From Pseudomonadota bacterium (GTDB lineage Bacteria > Desulfobacterota > Desulfarculia > Desulfarculales > Desulfarculaceae): a stretch of DNA of 39,947 nucleotides. The notes under the pieces are model-generated. The model was not told where the DNA came from. It ran no database searches and saw nothing but the letters and a program-made list of their open reading frames with translations. Shown piece by piece: positions 33,674 to 39,947 of this stretch; positions within the stretch are counted from its first letter, which is position 1, and each line of letters opens with the position of its first letter. The stretch spans positions 1-39,947 of the forward strand of contig JAHIQI010000027.1 of assembly GCA_018902755.1 (NCBI GenBank), given 5' to 3'. Made by a program: the position numbers and the translations under genes.

Positions 33674-34533
33674 CAGTGCAACCTCCTACCCAAGATGCCC
33701 GAGGGGCGAAACACCAGGAACACGGTGAGCAGCACCAAAGAGACCACCTCGGTGAGTTTGGGCGAGATGACGAAACCGGTGAAGGTCTCCAGCCAGCCCA
33801 GGAAAAAGGCGGCCATGATGCTGCCGGTGAGGCTGCCGATGCCGCCCACCACCACCACCACGAAGGCCTTCATCAGGGGCATGTTCCACATCTCCGGGGT
33901 CATGGACATGATGGGCGAGATGAGGGCCCCGGCCACCGCGGCCAAAAAGGCCGAGGCGAACATGGACAGGTTGAACACCTTCTCGGTCTCGATGCCCACC
34001 AGGCGCGCCCCATCCTCGTCCATGGACACCGCCAGGGTGGCCACGCCGTAGCGGGTGCGGGTGAGCACCAGCCAAAGCATTATGAGCACCACCGCGGTGA
34101 TGGCCACGATGAGTAGCTGATGCCAGCTCACCACCACGCCGTTGAGGCTCACGCTGCCTTCCACCAGGTTGGGGATGTTCATACCCTGGGAGCCGTAGGT
34201 GAGCAGGATTATCTCCTGGGCGGCGAAGGCGATGGCCACCGTGAGCACCAGCACGTAGGTGTGCGAGGAGCGCATGGGCTTCAGGAAGACCCGGTCCAGG
34301 AACATGCCCAGGGCCCCCACCAACACCGCAGCCAGCAATATGGCCGGCGGCAGGGGAATGCCCAGCACGTAGAACAGGGTGTAGGTGAAGTAGGCTCCCA
34401 GCATGTAGAAGGTGCCGTGGGCCAGGTTGAGGATGCCGGCCACTGCGAAGATGAGGGTGAAGCCGGTGGCAATGAGCGCGTAAACGCAGCCCTTGATGGT
34501 TCCGAAAATAATGATCTCTTGGATGAGCTCCAC
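33673..34533 (-). CDS. LivH-type ABC transporter permease (system 2)
   Basis: This 286-residue membrane permease begins the transporter block. It has about eight hydrophobic segments with the conserved ALIATGFTLIFAVAGILNLAHG region at the N-terminus and VVVVGGIGSLTGSIMAAF near the C-terminus. The start is GTG at 34533, with AAGGAAGG about five bases upstream. It is the first gene after a long leader and a sigma-54-type promoter. Confidence 0.91.
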   Translation of the reverse strand: MELIQEIIIFGTIKGCVYALIATGFTLIFAVAGILNLAHGTFYMLGAYFTYTLFYVLGIPLPPAILLAAVLVGALGMFLDRVFLKPMRSSHTYVLVLTVAIAFAAQEIILLTYGSQGMNIPNLVEGSVSLNGVVVSWHQLLIVAITAVVLIMLWLVLTRTRYGVATLAVSMDEDGARLVGIETEKVFNLSMFASAFLAAVAGALISPIMSMTPEMWNMPLMKAFVVVVVGGIGSLTGSIMAAFFLGWLETFTGFVISPKLTEVVSLVLLTVFLVFRPSGILGRRLH

Positions 34534-34868
34534 GTCGCCTTCCTTACTGCCGCCTCAAATCGGACCGGCCCAGCTCGCCAAGACATAGGCATGGGGCGCT
34601 TATCGCCTCACCAGCCGAGGCGCGGGCGCATCGGGTCGACGAGGGAGTTGGGGTTGACCCCGCCAGGGGGATTCCTATCCGGCGGGCCGCCGGCCACTGC
34701 TGGTTGGTCTTATCTGCCAAGGCCTTCTCCCGTGTGCATTACTACGCTGGGCCGCAAAGGCTCCTGCGTCGCCGATCCGGAATCGGCGTTATCGCAACTT
34801 ACAAGCCGCCAGGGGCTATTAGTTGCACAAAGCGGATACCGTCGTAGCGATATTGGAAGGCTGAAGCA
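34534..34868 (-). other. Long, structured, non-coding leader before the second Liv operon
   Basis: About 325 bases separate the predicted sigma-54 start site from the livH start codon, and I see no gene there on either strand. Two hairpins can form: CGCCGAT/ATCGGCG (34770-34776 with 34782-34788), and CCCGCC/GGCGGG (34659-34664 with 34681-34686) with an inner GGAT/ATCC. A long leader of this type may hold RNA-level control. No known riboswitch was recognised. Confidence 0.5.
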
Positions 34869-34885
34869 AGCAATAGACGGGCCAA
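34869..34885 (-). promoter_or_regulatory. Sigma-54 (-24/-12) promoter of the second Liv operon
   Basis: The minus strand reads TTGGCCCGTCTATTGCT. It matches the sigma-54 consensus YTGGCACGNNNNTTGCW at every fixed position but one (C for A), and the invariant GG and GC are exactly ten bases apart. Transcription would start near 34858. A gene for a GAFTGA-containing sigma-54 activator lies just upstream on the same strand. Confidence 0.85.
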
Positions 34886-35013
34886 TGGGGTCAACCGGCT
34901 GGAATTACATCATAAAGCGATTTTACGGCCTGGGCGGAGTGATGCGTTTGAGCATCGTTTTAAATTTAACGACTAATCTTTTTTTATTTTTTTGTTTGGT
35001 TTCGGGAAGATAA

Positions 35014-35043
35014 GCATAGTGATGCATAAAAGCATAGTGATGC
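35014..35043 (-). promoter_or_regulatory. Tandem palindromes, candidate enhancer sites for the sigma-54 activator
   Basis: GCATAGTGATGC occurs twice (35014-35025 and 35032-35043), 18 bases apart, inside a 14-base direct repeat. Each copy is a GCAT-N4-ATGC dyad. A third AGTGATGC half-site is at 34938-34945, next to GATGC-N6-GCATC (34941-34956). The pair lies about 150-180 bases before the predicted start site, a normal distance for enhancer sites, with a T-rich, possibly bent stretch (34979-34993) between. Binding by the adjacent activator is inferred. Confidence 0.6.
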
Positions 35044-35047
35044 CATT

Positions 35048-36784
35048 TTACATCGGCTTGATACCGTAGCGCTTGGCCTTGCGGGCCAGGGTGGACTGGT
35101 TGACCCCCAGACGGCTGGCCGCCTTGCGCTGGCTGCCGAAGTTTTCGAGTGCCTGGGCGATGAGCCGGCGCTCCACTTCGGCCACGGCCTGGGCCAGACG
35201 CCAGCCCTCCTCGCCCTGGGGCCGGCTCTCGGGCGGGGCCTGCATCTGGGCGGGCAGGTCGGGCACGTCGATGCGCTCGCCGGGGGTGAGCACCACCAGG
35301 CGCTCCAGGATGTTGGAAAGCTCGCGCACGTTGCCCGGGAAATCGTAGTTGCACAGGGCGTCCACCGCCGCCGGGGTGAGCACCTTGTTGGTGCGGCACT
35401 TGCGGTTGAACTCGCCCAGGAAAAAGCGGATCAGAGGCGGGATGTCCTCCACTCGTTGGCGCAAGGGAGGAATGGTGATGGGCACCACGTTGAGCCGGAA
35501 GAACAGGTCCCCTCGAAAGGTCCCCTGCTCCACCATGGCCTCCAGGTCGCGGTGGGTGGCGGCCACCACCTGGGTCTCGATGCGCCGTGCCTGGGTGCCG
35601 CCCACCCGCATCAGCTCGCCCTCCTCCAAAAAGCGCAGCACCTTTACCTGCACGCCGAGGGGAATCTCGCCCACCTCGTCCAGCAGCAGGGTGCCGCCCT
35701 CGGCCAGCTCGAACAGGCCGGGCTTGCCCTTGGCCCGGGCCCCGGTGAAGGCTCCCCGCTCATGGCCGAACAGCTCGCTCTCGATGAGGGCCTCTGGGAT
35801 GGCCCCGCAGTCCACCCGGATGAAGTCGCCCTCCTTGGTGCGCGAGGCCTTGTGGATCAGGCGGGCGAACATGCCCTTGCCCACCCCGGACTCGCCCCTT
35901 ATCAGCACCGTGGAATCCACCTCGGCCACCTTGATGGCCGTGGAGAGCACCCGCTGCATGGCCTCGGAGCGGATCACTACCTGGCGCAGGAAGTCGCGCT
36001 CGTGGTACAGGGACTCGATCTGGGAGCGGTAGGCCGAGTTCAGGGCCCTGGTCTCTTCCAGCTCGCGCTGCAGGCGGTTCAGCTCGGTGATGTCGCGCTC
36101 GTTGACCACCACCATGCTCACCCGGCCGTCAGCCTCCATCACCGGGTTTCCGGTGACCAGGATCTCCTTGCCGTGGGGGAGTTGCTGCTTCATGGTCACC
36201 GGCTCGCGTCGCCGGAGCACCTCCAGGCTCACCGATCGGTCGATGACCCCCGAAGCCACCACCGACTCCATGGACTTGCCCACCACATCCTCGGCCTTGA
36301 TGCGGTTTATGCGCTGCGAGGCCTGGTTGACCCGGAGCACCTTGCCCTCGGCGTCGCAGATCCACAGGCCGTCAAAGGATGACTCGATGATGGCATTGGG
36401 CAGGCGCACCAGTTGCTTGTAGGAATCCAACTCGGTGAGCAGCCTTTCGTATTCGCTGATGTCCTGAAGGGTGCTGATGAGCCCCACCACGCGGCCGTCT
36501 TCCAAGATGGGGCGACGGTTGGCCACGATGGTGTTGCCCGCGCAATTGAATTGTTGGCCGGTCTGGGGCTCGCCGGTTTCCAGCACCCGGCGCAGGTCGG
36601 GCCAGTTGGCGGGCAGCACCTCGGCCGCCGAGCGCCCCAGCATCTGGCTGGGGTCGCGGCCCAGGAGCTTGCCCGCGGCCTGGTTGTAGAACCTGATCAC
36701 CCCTAGGGCGTCAAACACCACCATGCCGCTGGCGGCAGCGTCCAGGACGCGATCCAGACCCATTTCCTGCGGATTTTCCGGCAT
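35048..36784 (-). CDS. Sigma-54-dependent transcriptional activator with two PAS domains
   Basis: This 578-residue enhancer-binding protein has two PAS-like sensor regions (about 8-115 and 130-240), a short coiled linker, a central AAA+ domain and a Fis-type helix-turn-helix (about 551-573). Walker A is GESGVGKG (297-304), the sigma-54 contact loop GAFTGA is at 344-349 and Walker B LLLDE at 366-370, so it should be able to open sigma-54 promoters. The ATG at 36784 has AGGAG about eight bases before it. A longer frame from 36925 would run through the purA terminator. The PAS domains suggest it senses a small ligand or redox state inside the cell. Its probable target is the Liv operon that follows. 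Confidence 0.93.
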   Translation of the reverse strand: MPENPQEMGLDRVLDAAASGMVVFDALGVIRFYNQAAGKLLGRDPSQMLGRSAAEVLPANWPDLRRVLETGEPQTGQQFNCAGNTIVANRRPILEDGRVVGLISTLQDISEYERLLTELDSYKQLVRLPNAIIESSFDGLWICDAEGKVLRVNQASQRINRIKAEDVVGKSMESVVASGVIDRSVSLEVLRRREPVTMKQQLPHGKEILVTGNPVMEADGRVSMVVVNERDITELNRLQRELEETRALNSAYRSQIESLYHERDFLRQVVIRSEAMQRVLSTAIKVAEVDSTVLIRGESGVGKGMFARLIHKASRTKEGDFIRVDCGAIPEALIESELFGHERGAFTGARAKGKPGLFELAEGGTLLLDEVGEIPLGVQVKVLRFLEEGELMRVGGTQARRIETQVVAATHRDLEAMVEQGTFRGDLFFRLNVVPITIPPLRQRVEDIPPLIRFFLGEFNRKCRTNKVLTPAAVDALCNYDFPGNVRELSNILERLVVLTPGERIDVPDLPAQMQAPPESRPQGEEGWRLAQAVAEVERRLIAQALENFGSQRKAASRLGVNQSTLARKAKRYGIKPM

Positions 36785-36898
36785 CAACGTCGCTCCTGAT
36801 AAAACCTGCCGAAAACAGCGGGGCAAGCCCACGGTGCCGATGCAACGCGGCTTATGAAATACCTTACAACAACCCGGCTTTATGTACACCCTGCAAAG

Positions 36899-36938
36899 AA
36901 AAACGGGCCGGGGCGGGAGAGTCACTTCCCGCCCCGGC
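36899..36938 (-). terminator. Intrinsic terminator after purA
   Basis: GCCGGGGCGGGA (36907-36918) pairs perfectly with TCCCGCCCCGGC (36927-36938) around an eight-base loop. In the minus direction it is followed by CCGTTTTTCTTTG. It ends purA transcription 31 bases after the stop and isolates the regulator gene. Confidence 0.92.
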
Positions 36939-36969
36939 TATGGGGATGCCATTTAAAAATCTGTGGCGA

Positions 36970-38265
36970 CTAGGCCCAGGGGTCTTTCAGGGCGATGGTC
37001 TGCTCGCGGCCCGGACCCACCGATACGATGGCCAGGGGCGCGCCCACGAACTCGGCCAGGCGCTTCAGGTAGGCGCGGCAGTTGGCCGGAAGCTCGTCCC
37101 AGGTGCGGCAGCCGGTGATGTCCTCGCTCCAGCCGGGCAACTCCTCGTAGATCGGAGTGCAGGCCCCGAGCTGCTTCAGGGAAGCGGGCACCCGCTGAAT
37201 TTCCTCGCCCTCGCCGGTGCGGTAGCCCACGCAGAACTTGATCCTGTCCAGGCCGGTGAGCACGTCCAGCTTGGTGACGCACAGGCCGGTGATGCCCGAC
37301 AGGCGCACCGAGTGACGCACCACCACGCCGTCCATCCAGCCGCAACGGCGAGGCCGCCCGGTGGTGGCGCCGTACTCGTCGCCCTTTTTCTGGAGCCACT
37401 CGCCGGTGGCGTCGGTGAGCTCGGTGAGGAAAGGACCGCCGCCCACCCGGGTGGTGTAGGCCTTTACCACGCCCCACACCTGGTTCAGGCGGGTGACGCC
37501 CACCCCGGCCCCGGTGCAGGCCGAACCGGCCACGGGGTTGGAGGAGGTCACAAAAGGATAAGTGCCGTGGTCGATGTCCAGGTGGGTTCCCTGGGCCCCT
37601 TCCATGAGCACGTTGCCGCCGGAGGTGAGCACGTCGTCCAACTCCACGGCCACGTCGCAGATGAAGGGAGCCAAGCGTTTGCCGTACTCCAGGTACTGCT
37701 CGATGATGGGCTCGGCGGGCAGACCGGCGCTGTTCAGGTAGCCGGTGAGCACATAGTTCTTGGCCGCGCAGTTTTCCTCCACCTTGGCGGTGAGGGTGTC
37801 CGGCTCCAACAGATCGATGATGCGCACGCCCACCCGGGACACCTTGTCTTCATAGCAGGGGCCGATGCCCCGGCCGGTGGTGCCGATGGCCTCTTTGCCC
37901 TTGGCCGTTTCCCGGGCCAGGTCCAGGGCCTGGTGATAAGGCATGATCACCTGGGCCCGCTCACTGATGCGCAGCTTGTCCGGGCCCACCTTGACCCCGC
38001 GAGCCTCCAGGCGCTCTATCTCGCTGAGCAGCACCTCCGGGTCCACCACCACGCCGTTGCCGATGAAGCAGGTTTTGTCCTCATGCAGCACGCCCGACGG
38101 GATCAGGTGAAAGATGAACTTTTCACCATCCACCACCAGGGTGTGGCCGGCGTTGTTGCCGCCTTGGAACCGGGCGATCGCCTGGGCGCCCTCCGCCAGG
38201 AGGTCCACCACCTTGCCCTTGCCTTCATCACCCCATTGGGTGCCTATAACCACCAGACAGGCCAC
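36970..38265 (-). CDS. purA: Adenylosuccinate synthetase
   Basis: This 431-residue enzyme joins IMP and aspartate with GTP to make adenylosuccinate, the first committed step to AMP, in the cytoplasm. The GTP loop GTQWGDEGKGK lies near residue 8. NNAGHT, TTGRGIGPCYEDK and the C-terminal GVTRLNQVWGVVKAYTTRVGGG region are all intact. I chose the GTG at 38265, six bases after GGAGG; it matches the usual PurA length. A GTG at 38301 would add 12 unlikely residues. It is a single-gene unit with its own promoter and terminator. Confidence 0.96.
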   Translation of the reverse strand: MACLVVIGTQWGDEGKGKVVDLLAEGAQAIARFQGGNNAGHTLVVDGEKFIFHLIPSGVLHEDKTCFIGNGVVVDPEVLLSEIERLEARGVKVGPDKLRISERAQVIMPYHQALDLARETAKGKEAIGTTGRGIGPCYEDKVSRVGVRIIDLLEPDTLTAKVEENCAAKNYVLTGYLNSAGLPAEPIIEQYLEYGKRLAPFICDVAVELDDVLTSGGNVLMEGAQGTHLDIDHGTYPFVTSSNPVAGSACTGAGVGVTRLNQVWGVVKAYTTRVGGGPFLTELTDATGEWLQKKGDEYGATTGRPRRCGWMDGVVVRHSVRLSGITGLCVTKLDVLTGLDRIKFCVGYRTGEGEEIQRVPASLKQLGACTPIYEELPGWSEDITGCRTWDELPANCRAYLKRLAEFVGAPLAIVSVGPGREQTIALKDPWA

Positions 38266-38313
38266 TTTAAGCCTCCGGAAAGATTTTGCATTAGTGGGCA
38301 CAAGCCCTTGAGT

Positions 38314-38342
38314 AAAGTACTAGAGGCCAGGCTACCTGTCAA
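38314..38342 (-). promoter_or_regulatory. purA promoter
   Basis: On the minus strand, a perfect TTGACA (38342-38337) and TACTTT (38319-38314) are 17 bases apart. The predicted start leaves a leader of about 40 bases before the GTG. Confidence 0.75.
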
Positions 38343-38358
38343 CGCGGCATCGCCTAAA

Positions 38359-38387
38359 TTGCTGGTTCGCCGATCACGTGCTATAAT
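38359..38387 (+). promoter_or_regulatory. tRNA-Gly promoter
   Basis: A perfect -10 box TATAAT (38382-38387) lies 17 bases after TTGCTG (38359-38364), a weak -35. The GC-rich bases between -10 and the tRNA are usual for stable RNA promoters. It diverges from the purA promoter, whose -35 is less than 20 bases away. Confidence 0.78.
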
Positions 38388-38398
38388 CGCCGACCTAC

Positions 38399-38476
38399 GC
38401 GGGAGTAGCTCAGCCCGGCTAGAGCGTCAGCCTTCCAAGCTGAGGGTCGCGGGTTCGAATCCCGTCTCCCGCTCCA
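38399..38476 (+). tRNA. tRNA-Gly (anticodon UCC)
   Basis: The full cloverleaf folds. The acceptor stem is GCGGGAG/CTCCCGC, the D stem GCTC/GAGC, and the anticodon stem TCAGC/GCTGA with loop CTTCCAA. The T stem is GCGGG/CCCGT with loop TTCGAAT. The anticodon TCC (38434-38436) decodes glycine codons GGA/GGG, and the CCA end is encoded (38474-38476). Confidence 0.97.
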
Positions 38477-38484
38477 AGTTAAAT

Positions 38485-38523
38485 CAAGGGGTTAGCCGTT
38501 TTGGCTGGCCCCTTGCCCTTTTT
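38485..38523 (+). terminator. Intrinsic terminator after tRNA-Gly
   Basis: A 13-bp stem (38485-38497 with 38503-38515, two G-T pairs) has a GTTTT loop. CCCTTTTT follows. It terminates the tRNA transcript. Confidence 0.9.
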
Positions 38524-38949
38524 CGGGGAAAGCTGGTGAGGAAAAAGGCGCCCTGACCTGAACGCATTTTAAGACTGGCACAATTCGCATTTGCGAAATG
38601 GCATTATTTTCTCCTGCCTTTGGAATGCCCAATATTAGTTGGCAGTTCCAACGAACGGATTAATCAGGCTAGATTAGGCTTGCATTGGCTCTGTTGATTC
38701 CAAAGTGGCTGCCTGATGTGAAAGGAGTAGCCGACACTCATAACTAGCCAAAATTGGGTGGAATTCATAAGAGGATATGCTAGTACCCATCCAGTACGTC
38801 CCGTTTCTCCATCGGGTGGCTTCTTCTCAGGAGTTTCCATTAGCGAATTTGCTAAATCCATCCTAAAGGCTTTGATGCCAAACACCAGGCACAGCAAAGC
38901 TGATTGAGTTCACCCAGAACGGGGCTAAATACTTTAAAATTAATAAAGA
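38524..38949 (+). other. Lower-GC gap with no supported gene
   Basis: GC in the rows I counted is about 40-48%, clearly below the rest of the window. A 77-codon open frame on the minus strand (38664-38897) has no recognisable domain or ribosome-binding site and I do not support it. Two similar short dyads are present: TTCGCA-TT-TGCGAA (38584-38597) and TTAGC-N6-GCTAA (38840-38855). The stretch may be a degraded remnant or foreign DNA next to the tRNA. Confidence 0.5.
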
Positions 38950-39015
38950 GTGTCTTATCCGGGGCGCTCAGGTCTGTCCAAGCCCCCGCCACCCAAACCG
39001 GACAACAACTGGGCC

Positions 39016-39572
39016 ATGACTATTGCCCGCAAATGGACCTGGGCTCACACGGCGGTCAGCATCGCCCTGCTAGGCGGCTTGCTGTTTTTGGTGGTAGGCA
39101 AATGGGGCCCCTGGTTCGGCGAGGACAGCAATGCCCCTCACCCCCCTCCACGGCCAACAACTTGGTGCTAACCATAGACAGCAACCTAATCCGCGCCCAG
39201 GTCATCATGGAAAACCTGGTGTTCGCCAAAGACCCCGCCGAACTGGCACCTCAGGTCAAGTCTGTGGACCTGCTGACCGAGGCCATCGACCACGACTTCC
39301 AGGCCATGGGCGAATTTTTCCCCGCAGACAACGCCCAATTCAACCGTGCCCTGAGCCTTTTCAGGGAATGGAAAAGCATACGGGACGAGGTCATCGGGCT
39401 AACCTCCTCCGACCCTCCCCAGGCTAAGAAGGTGGTCCTCGGCCGTAGCGCGGCCCATGTCCAAAAGATCAGAACCGCCTTGGCCAAGCTGGAGAGTTTT
39501 TCCAAAAAACGGGGAAAGGACTTTGAATCCAAGGCCTACGAAGCCTACCGTGAAGAGCAGCGGGGCCAGTAG
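39016..39572 (+). pseudogene. Frameshifted, truncated four-helix-bundle (4HB) membrane sensor
   Basis: The first part, from the ATG at 39016, gives a membrane anchor (MTIARKWTWAHTAV then a hydrophobic run ending LLFLVVGKWGP). It stops early, after about 50 codons. From about 39150 the reading continues in another frame with a helical domain (NNLVLTIDSNLIRAQ, then FREWKSIRDEVIGL) to the stop at 39572. That part resembles the periplasmic ligand-binding bundle of chemoreceptors and diguanylate cyclases. A single lost base in the CCCCCC run at 39141-39146 would explain the shift. No second membrane helix, HAMP or output domain follows, so even the repaired gene would lack signalling output. It could also be a sequencing error plus a truncated ancestor. 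GTG at 38950 is an alternative start. Confidence 0.65.
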
Positions 39573-39602
39573 AACGCCCGCCTGACGCGTTCGTCCCCGG
39601 TT

Positions 39603-39637
39603 CCCGCTGTAGCCCGTTTTCCGGGCCACCTAGCGGG
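39603..39637. terminator. Possible hairpin between convergent genes
   Basis: CCCGCT and GCCCG (39603-39616) can pair with CGGGC and AGCGGG (39622-39637) around an interior loop. No T-run follows on either side, so termination is uncertain. It lies between the sensor remnant and the convergent radical SAM gene. Confidence 0.35.
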
Positions 39638-39653
39638 GCTGGAGCGTCCCAGC

Positions 39654-39947
39654 CTACAGGCTGGCGTGGAACACCTTGCGGAAATGGAAGCCGTAGATGG
39701 CGAAGGTCACGGCCATGGGAAAGAGGCCGGGCCGCCGGAACAGGGACCACAGGAGCAGCTTCCAATACTGCCAACGGGCCCGGTCCTTGACCCCAAGCAC
39801 CACCAAGGTCTTGGGAAAGGCCCAGGCATAACCGGAGTGCAGCCGCACGTAGCGAGGGTGGAAGTGAGCCTTGTTCTTTTCCTGGGGGTGATACTCCCGC
39901 AGGTAGTCCCGCACCCGCGCAAAGTAGGGCTTTGGGGAGTAGATGCC
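39654..39947 (-). CDS. B12-binding radical SAM protein, C-terminal end (5' end outside window)
   Basis: The frame enters from the right edge and ends at 39654, leaving 97 residues. They resemble the C-terminal DUF4070-type region of B12-binding radical SAM proteins: GIYSPKPYFARV, then the ARWQYWKLLLWSLFRRPGLFP segment and the final AIYGFHFRKV. The radical SAM and cobalamin domains lie outside the window, so the reaction cannot be stated. It is encoded convergently with the sensor remnant. Confidence 0.8.
   Translation of the reverse strand, partial: GIYSPKPYFARVRDYLREYHPQEKNKAHFHPRYVRLHSGYAWAFPKTLVVLGVKDRARWQYWKLLLWSLFRRPGLFPMAVTFAIYGFHFRKVFHASL

Noticed and set aside
34793..34809. Second -24/-12-like site before livH (CGGC...TTGC)
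   Set aside because: The spacing is correct but the flanking bases match poorly, and the site at 34869-34885 is far better.
34120..35013. Plus-strand open frame covering livH and the leader
   Set aside because: Its first part is the reverse of livH and the rest crosses the non-coding leader. No domain is seen.
36823..36838. Possible sigma-54 promoter before the activator gene (minus strand GGCAC...TTGC)
   Set aside because: The GG and GC elements are 12 bases apart instead of the strict 10, so it should not function.
38664..38897. 77-codon open frame on the minus strand in the low-GC gap
   Set aside because: No ribosome-binding site, family or domain is visible; it is probably chance.
38440..39947. 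Attachment-site repeat of the tRNA-Gly 3' end
   Set aside because: I looked for a second copy of the T-arm and acceptor sequence downstream and found none in the window, and there is no integrase gene.
1..39947. CRISPR arrays, insertion sequences, phage genes
   Set aside because: No regularly spaced repeats, transposase, integrase or phage structural genes were recognised.

Overview
The window is GC-rich, densely packed bacterial chromosome. It looks like an anaerobic deltaproteobacterial (Desulfobacterota) genome, possibly near the Desulfarculales. The clues are a tungsten-type aldehyde:ferredoxin oxidoreductase, a DUF2148 iron-sulfur protein, many acyl-CoA and oxo-acid enzymes, sigma-54 control of a transport and catabolic operon, and an N-type rotary ATPase. 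No rRNA or taxonomic marker is present, so the placement is an inference.

Layout: (1) 1-6958, plus strand: the C-terminal part of an aldehyde:ferredoxin oxidoreductase, a complete LivJGFHM-type ABC importer, an iron-dependent alcohol dehydrogenase and a strong terminator. (2) 7060-20366, plus strand: a LacI-family regulator, then a long catabolic cluster. It holds a BKACE/DUF849 beta-keto acid cleavage enzyme, a 3-hydroxyacyl-CoA dehydrogenase-family protein, a thiamine-diphosphate enzyme, a tripartite tricarboxylate-type transporter (TctC plus a fused TctA-TctB), a quinone oxidoreductase, a thiolase, a 2-hydroxyacid dehydrogenase, a DUF2148 protein and an M20 amidohydrolase. The same 17-base palindromic operator lies before the regulator and before the catabolic genes. 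(3) 20391-27224, minus strand: a complete N-ATPase operon, atpDCQRBEFAG. It has no separate delta gene, but AtpF has a delta-like C-terminal part. (4) 27220-36784, minus strand: a sigma-54 enhancer-binding regulator, tandem dyads and a near-consensus -24/-12 promoter, then a second Liv importer (livHMGFJ order), a thiolase and a two-subunit 3-oxoacid CoA-transferase, closed by a terminator. (5) 36899-39947: purA (minus), a divergent tRNA-Gly(UCC), a lower-GC gap, a frameshifted and truncated sensor gene, and the C-terminal end of a B12-binding radical SAM protein.

Working together: the window pairs importers for organic acids or related compounds with enzymes that oxidise and cleave them through CoA thioesters. 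Regions 1, 2 and 4 look like three separately regulated catabolic modules, and region 3 is an ion-translocating ATPase with its own borders. The most promising unknown is module 2: the combination of BKACE, hydroxyacyl dehydrogenase, ThDP enzyme and Tct transporter under a dedicated LacI regulator does not match a pathway I can name, and its substrate cannot be read from sequence alone. The most clear-cut regulatory finding is the sigma-54 promoter with paired upstream dyads directly behind its likely activator gene.
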